DNA of 64,000 nucleotides from Lepiota brunneoincarnata (taxonomy: Eukaryota > Basidiomycota > Agaricomycetes > Agaricales > Agaricaceae): contig JAEBUN010000001.1 of NCBI GenBank assembly GCA_023014365.1, forward strand, positions 806,001 to 870,000. The letters are read 5' to 3'. Positions 62,324-64,000 of this stretch are shown here, in pieces (position 1 is the first letter of the stretch; each line of letters opens with the position of its first letter). The notes under the pieces were generated by a model. That model saw nothing but the letters and a program-made list of their open reading frames with translations. It had not been told where the DNA came from and searched no databases. A program made the position numbers and the translations under genes.

Positions 62324-63170
62324 TGAAGTGAGTTCACGAGGATTTGAGTTGCATATTAAGTATTTTTCGCCATCTGGATGTTATCGATAGGATGCAGCCC
62401 ATACAAAAATCTTGTTGTTGTCGAACGTCGAATTATCACATCTGAAGGTTCTATACAGAACCTTTCGCACGAAATAGACATCCTTCATGCATAGCGCAGC
62501 ACACCGATGTCTTGTCAATATATCAATAACTACTACACTTCTCATCATGAAACTAGGAAAGCACTCACAAATGCGAATATAGCGACACAGACACACTAAC
62601 AATACCGTTCTTCGCTGAGCTCGGGGTTGGCGAGATTTGACCGAATACAAACATAAACCCGAACTCTGATATAATACACAATATGACAGCCGGATCGAAC
62701 CGTGATCGCCTCAGAGATGCTTTGGTTTAGGGTAGCTGATACCTTCCACCTTCGCAGCGCCAACCTGGTATTAAGGCTCAAACAATGGGGGTATCATCGG
62801 CAGAGTCATGAAGGTGGGTGTTGATTATCAGCAACCTCCATAGGTTCTTCCTGTCATGCCTGGATCTACAATGCATGGAATATGTTGTAGGGTTGTCCTC
62901 TCTGCCACGTGGGGACATTGCGATTATCTAGTGTAGTTCGGCTCTTGTTTATCTCCTTTCTTATCTTATACCTCATACTTACTCCCTTTCCCTCGTTTAC
63001 GTAGAAAGCTTCACTCTTTCTCAGTCTCGTTCTCTTGTTTTACATATTTTATCCCTCCTTTTAGTTCCGAGACTCGTAGATTTTCGGGCACGTAGAAGCT
63101 TATAAATACAGTGCCACGTAGTTACCAAAAACATCTTTTTACCCCCGAACTCGGCAGCAGCCTTACAATG
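62324..63170. other. Intergenic region with the second repeat copy
   Basis: Holds the right member of the repeat pair (62590-62850, listed separately). The remaining 300 bp to the kinase stop are pyrimidine-rich, with no coding signal. Confidence 0.45.
62590..62850. repeat. Repeat copy right of the GMC gene, SINE-like candidate
   Basis: Second copy of the repeat at 58670-58925. On the minus strand it begins GGCGCTGCG near 62763, has a possible A box (GTATCAGCTACCC) and a good B box (GGTTCGATCC) about 45 bp later, then a non-tRNA body ending near 62590. This layout suggests a tRNA-derived SINE, but the T-arm is imperfect and no poly(A) or tail repeat is evident. Confidence 0.45.
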
Positions 63171-64000
63171 TCAATGGCGGTCCACTAATGAACACCTGTA
63201 GTCCCCCACCCAATGATGAAGAGTCCTTTGTACATTATCGTAATCAATCGAGATTGTTCGCGACCTGGCCTTCCTCTCATTGTGGCCGAGAATGGCGGAG
63301 TCAAGTTCAATGGGAGGACGGTCATCATCCACGTTCAGGACAGCAATGAGACTCCGGGCAGCACTTGCTGAAGGGCGACTTCCTGGGTCGTAGTCCCAGC
63401 AGCCTCGTATGACTGGTCCCACCGCATTGTCAACTGACTTGTATAGCTGTTCATCACCCAGAACTGGTTGTTCCGGAGTGATTCCTCCCCTCAAGAAGGC
63501 ACGTATCAGTTGAGCGGACAATGTGTATTGCGCAAATGGAATTTCGCCAGTAACGGCCTTTTGAATATCAGAGAACTGGTTGAGTAAGAATTGTTGATGG
63601 TACAGCAAAACAACCACCTCACCTCGAAACAGATGCAGCCGAATGCCCAGATGTCGGTCTCGTATGTAGGCGGTGGTACAAGGTCCCCAGTGAAGAACTC
63701 CGGAGCCATCCAATTTGTGGTTCCAGAATACTCTGCAGCTGTGGTGGTGCCAACGACCGTTGTGGTGATCTTGGAAACACCGAAGTCCGCGAGCATCGCC
63801 CTTTTGGTTTCTGCAATTAGGATGTTGTTCTATAGGGTTTGAACATCGGAACGAGTTCATATCTTCGAAACCAATTGAAAACTTGCCGCTTTGAGGTCAG
63901 AATGCACAATCTCCTATGCTGTGTAAGTACTCCAGCCCACATATAATATCGGAAAGCTGTGAGTTGCGATAATGAGTCTGAAAACAATCATCATCACGGT
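63171..64000 (-). CDS. Protein kinase, TKL-like (3' part, cut by window edge)
   Basis: Minus-strand gene whose 5' part lies beyond 64000. Visible in order: SDIICGLEYLHS near 63950, catalytic loop EIVHSDLKAAN (HSD in place of HRD), MLADFGVSK with intact DFG, GTTNWMAPEFFTG (APE motif), ETDIWAFGCICFE, then across an intron AVTGEIPFAQYTLSAQLIRA, GCWDYDPGSRPSA and a tail to the stop at 63171. These are the C-lobe motifs of a serine/threonine kinase of the TKL-like group that is expanded in Agaricomycetes, often with WD or NLR-type partners. N-lobe and any N-terminal domain are not in the window. The C-terminal tail after the kinase domain is short and shows no known motif. Confidence 0.85.

Overview
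The window is nuclear DNA of a filamentous basidiomycete, most likely an Agaricomycete. Protein genes are split by many introns of about 50-60 bp. Several families are typical of mushroom-forming fungi: a small protein family with an LVQQFN motif, tandem P450s with AIHTTS-like I-helices, GMC oxidoreductases, Crinkler-type effectors with nuclease and kinase modules, and fungal multi-pass membrane families. I cannot name the genus.

Layout. 1-3960: nothing recognised. 3961-7131 (+): Nha1/Sod2-type Na+/H+ antiporter. 9192-12748 (+): NRPS-like adenylation-thiolation-reductase enzyme. 15388-16755 (+): osmosensor Sho1 (four membrane segments plus SH3). 18027-19049 (+): first copy of a seven-helix membrane protein. 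19.3-28.8 kb: a patchwork of a PEX30-like relic, a P450 fragment, a small conserved gene (20578-21222), two tandem P450 genes on the minus strand (21582-24154 and 25306-27441) and a second PEX30-like relic. 28759-30033 (+): decayed Crinkler-kinase. 30167-31869 (-): PEX30/Pex23-family peroxisomal membrane protein with a dysferlin domain.

32.2-47.3 kb is a tandemly duplicated array. It carries four copies of the seven-helix membrane gene (two intact, 296 aa each), an intact 606-aa Crinkler header + PD-(D/E)XK nuclease-like + protein kinase gene (36009-37921), a kinase-only fragment, several decayed membrane-gene copies, and a probable 695-bp solo LTR with a target-site duplication and an 'empty' sister site. 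47393-55436: two tandem D-lactate dehydrogenase (cytochrome) genes around a secreted histidine acid phosphatase. 55882-57594 (-): fungal membrane protein of unknown function. 59978-62323 (+): secreted GMC oxidoreductase between two diverged copies of a repeat. 63171-64000 (-): 3' part of a TKL-like protein kinase cut by the window edge.

The conserved housekeeping-type genes (NHA1, SHO1, PEX30-like, DLD1) give ordinary physiology: salt efflux, osmosensing, peroxisome shape and lactate oxidation. The central 19-47 kb is accessory DNA, rich in duplication and decay. Its most notable content is the co-amplification of a membrane protein with a Crinkler-type nuclease-kinase. Many coding regions hold isolated single-base indels with otherwise well-preserved protein on both sides. 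These may be sequencing errors or young inactivating mutations, and gene models here were joined by homology across them.
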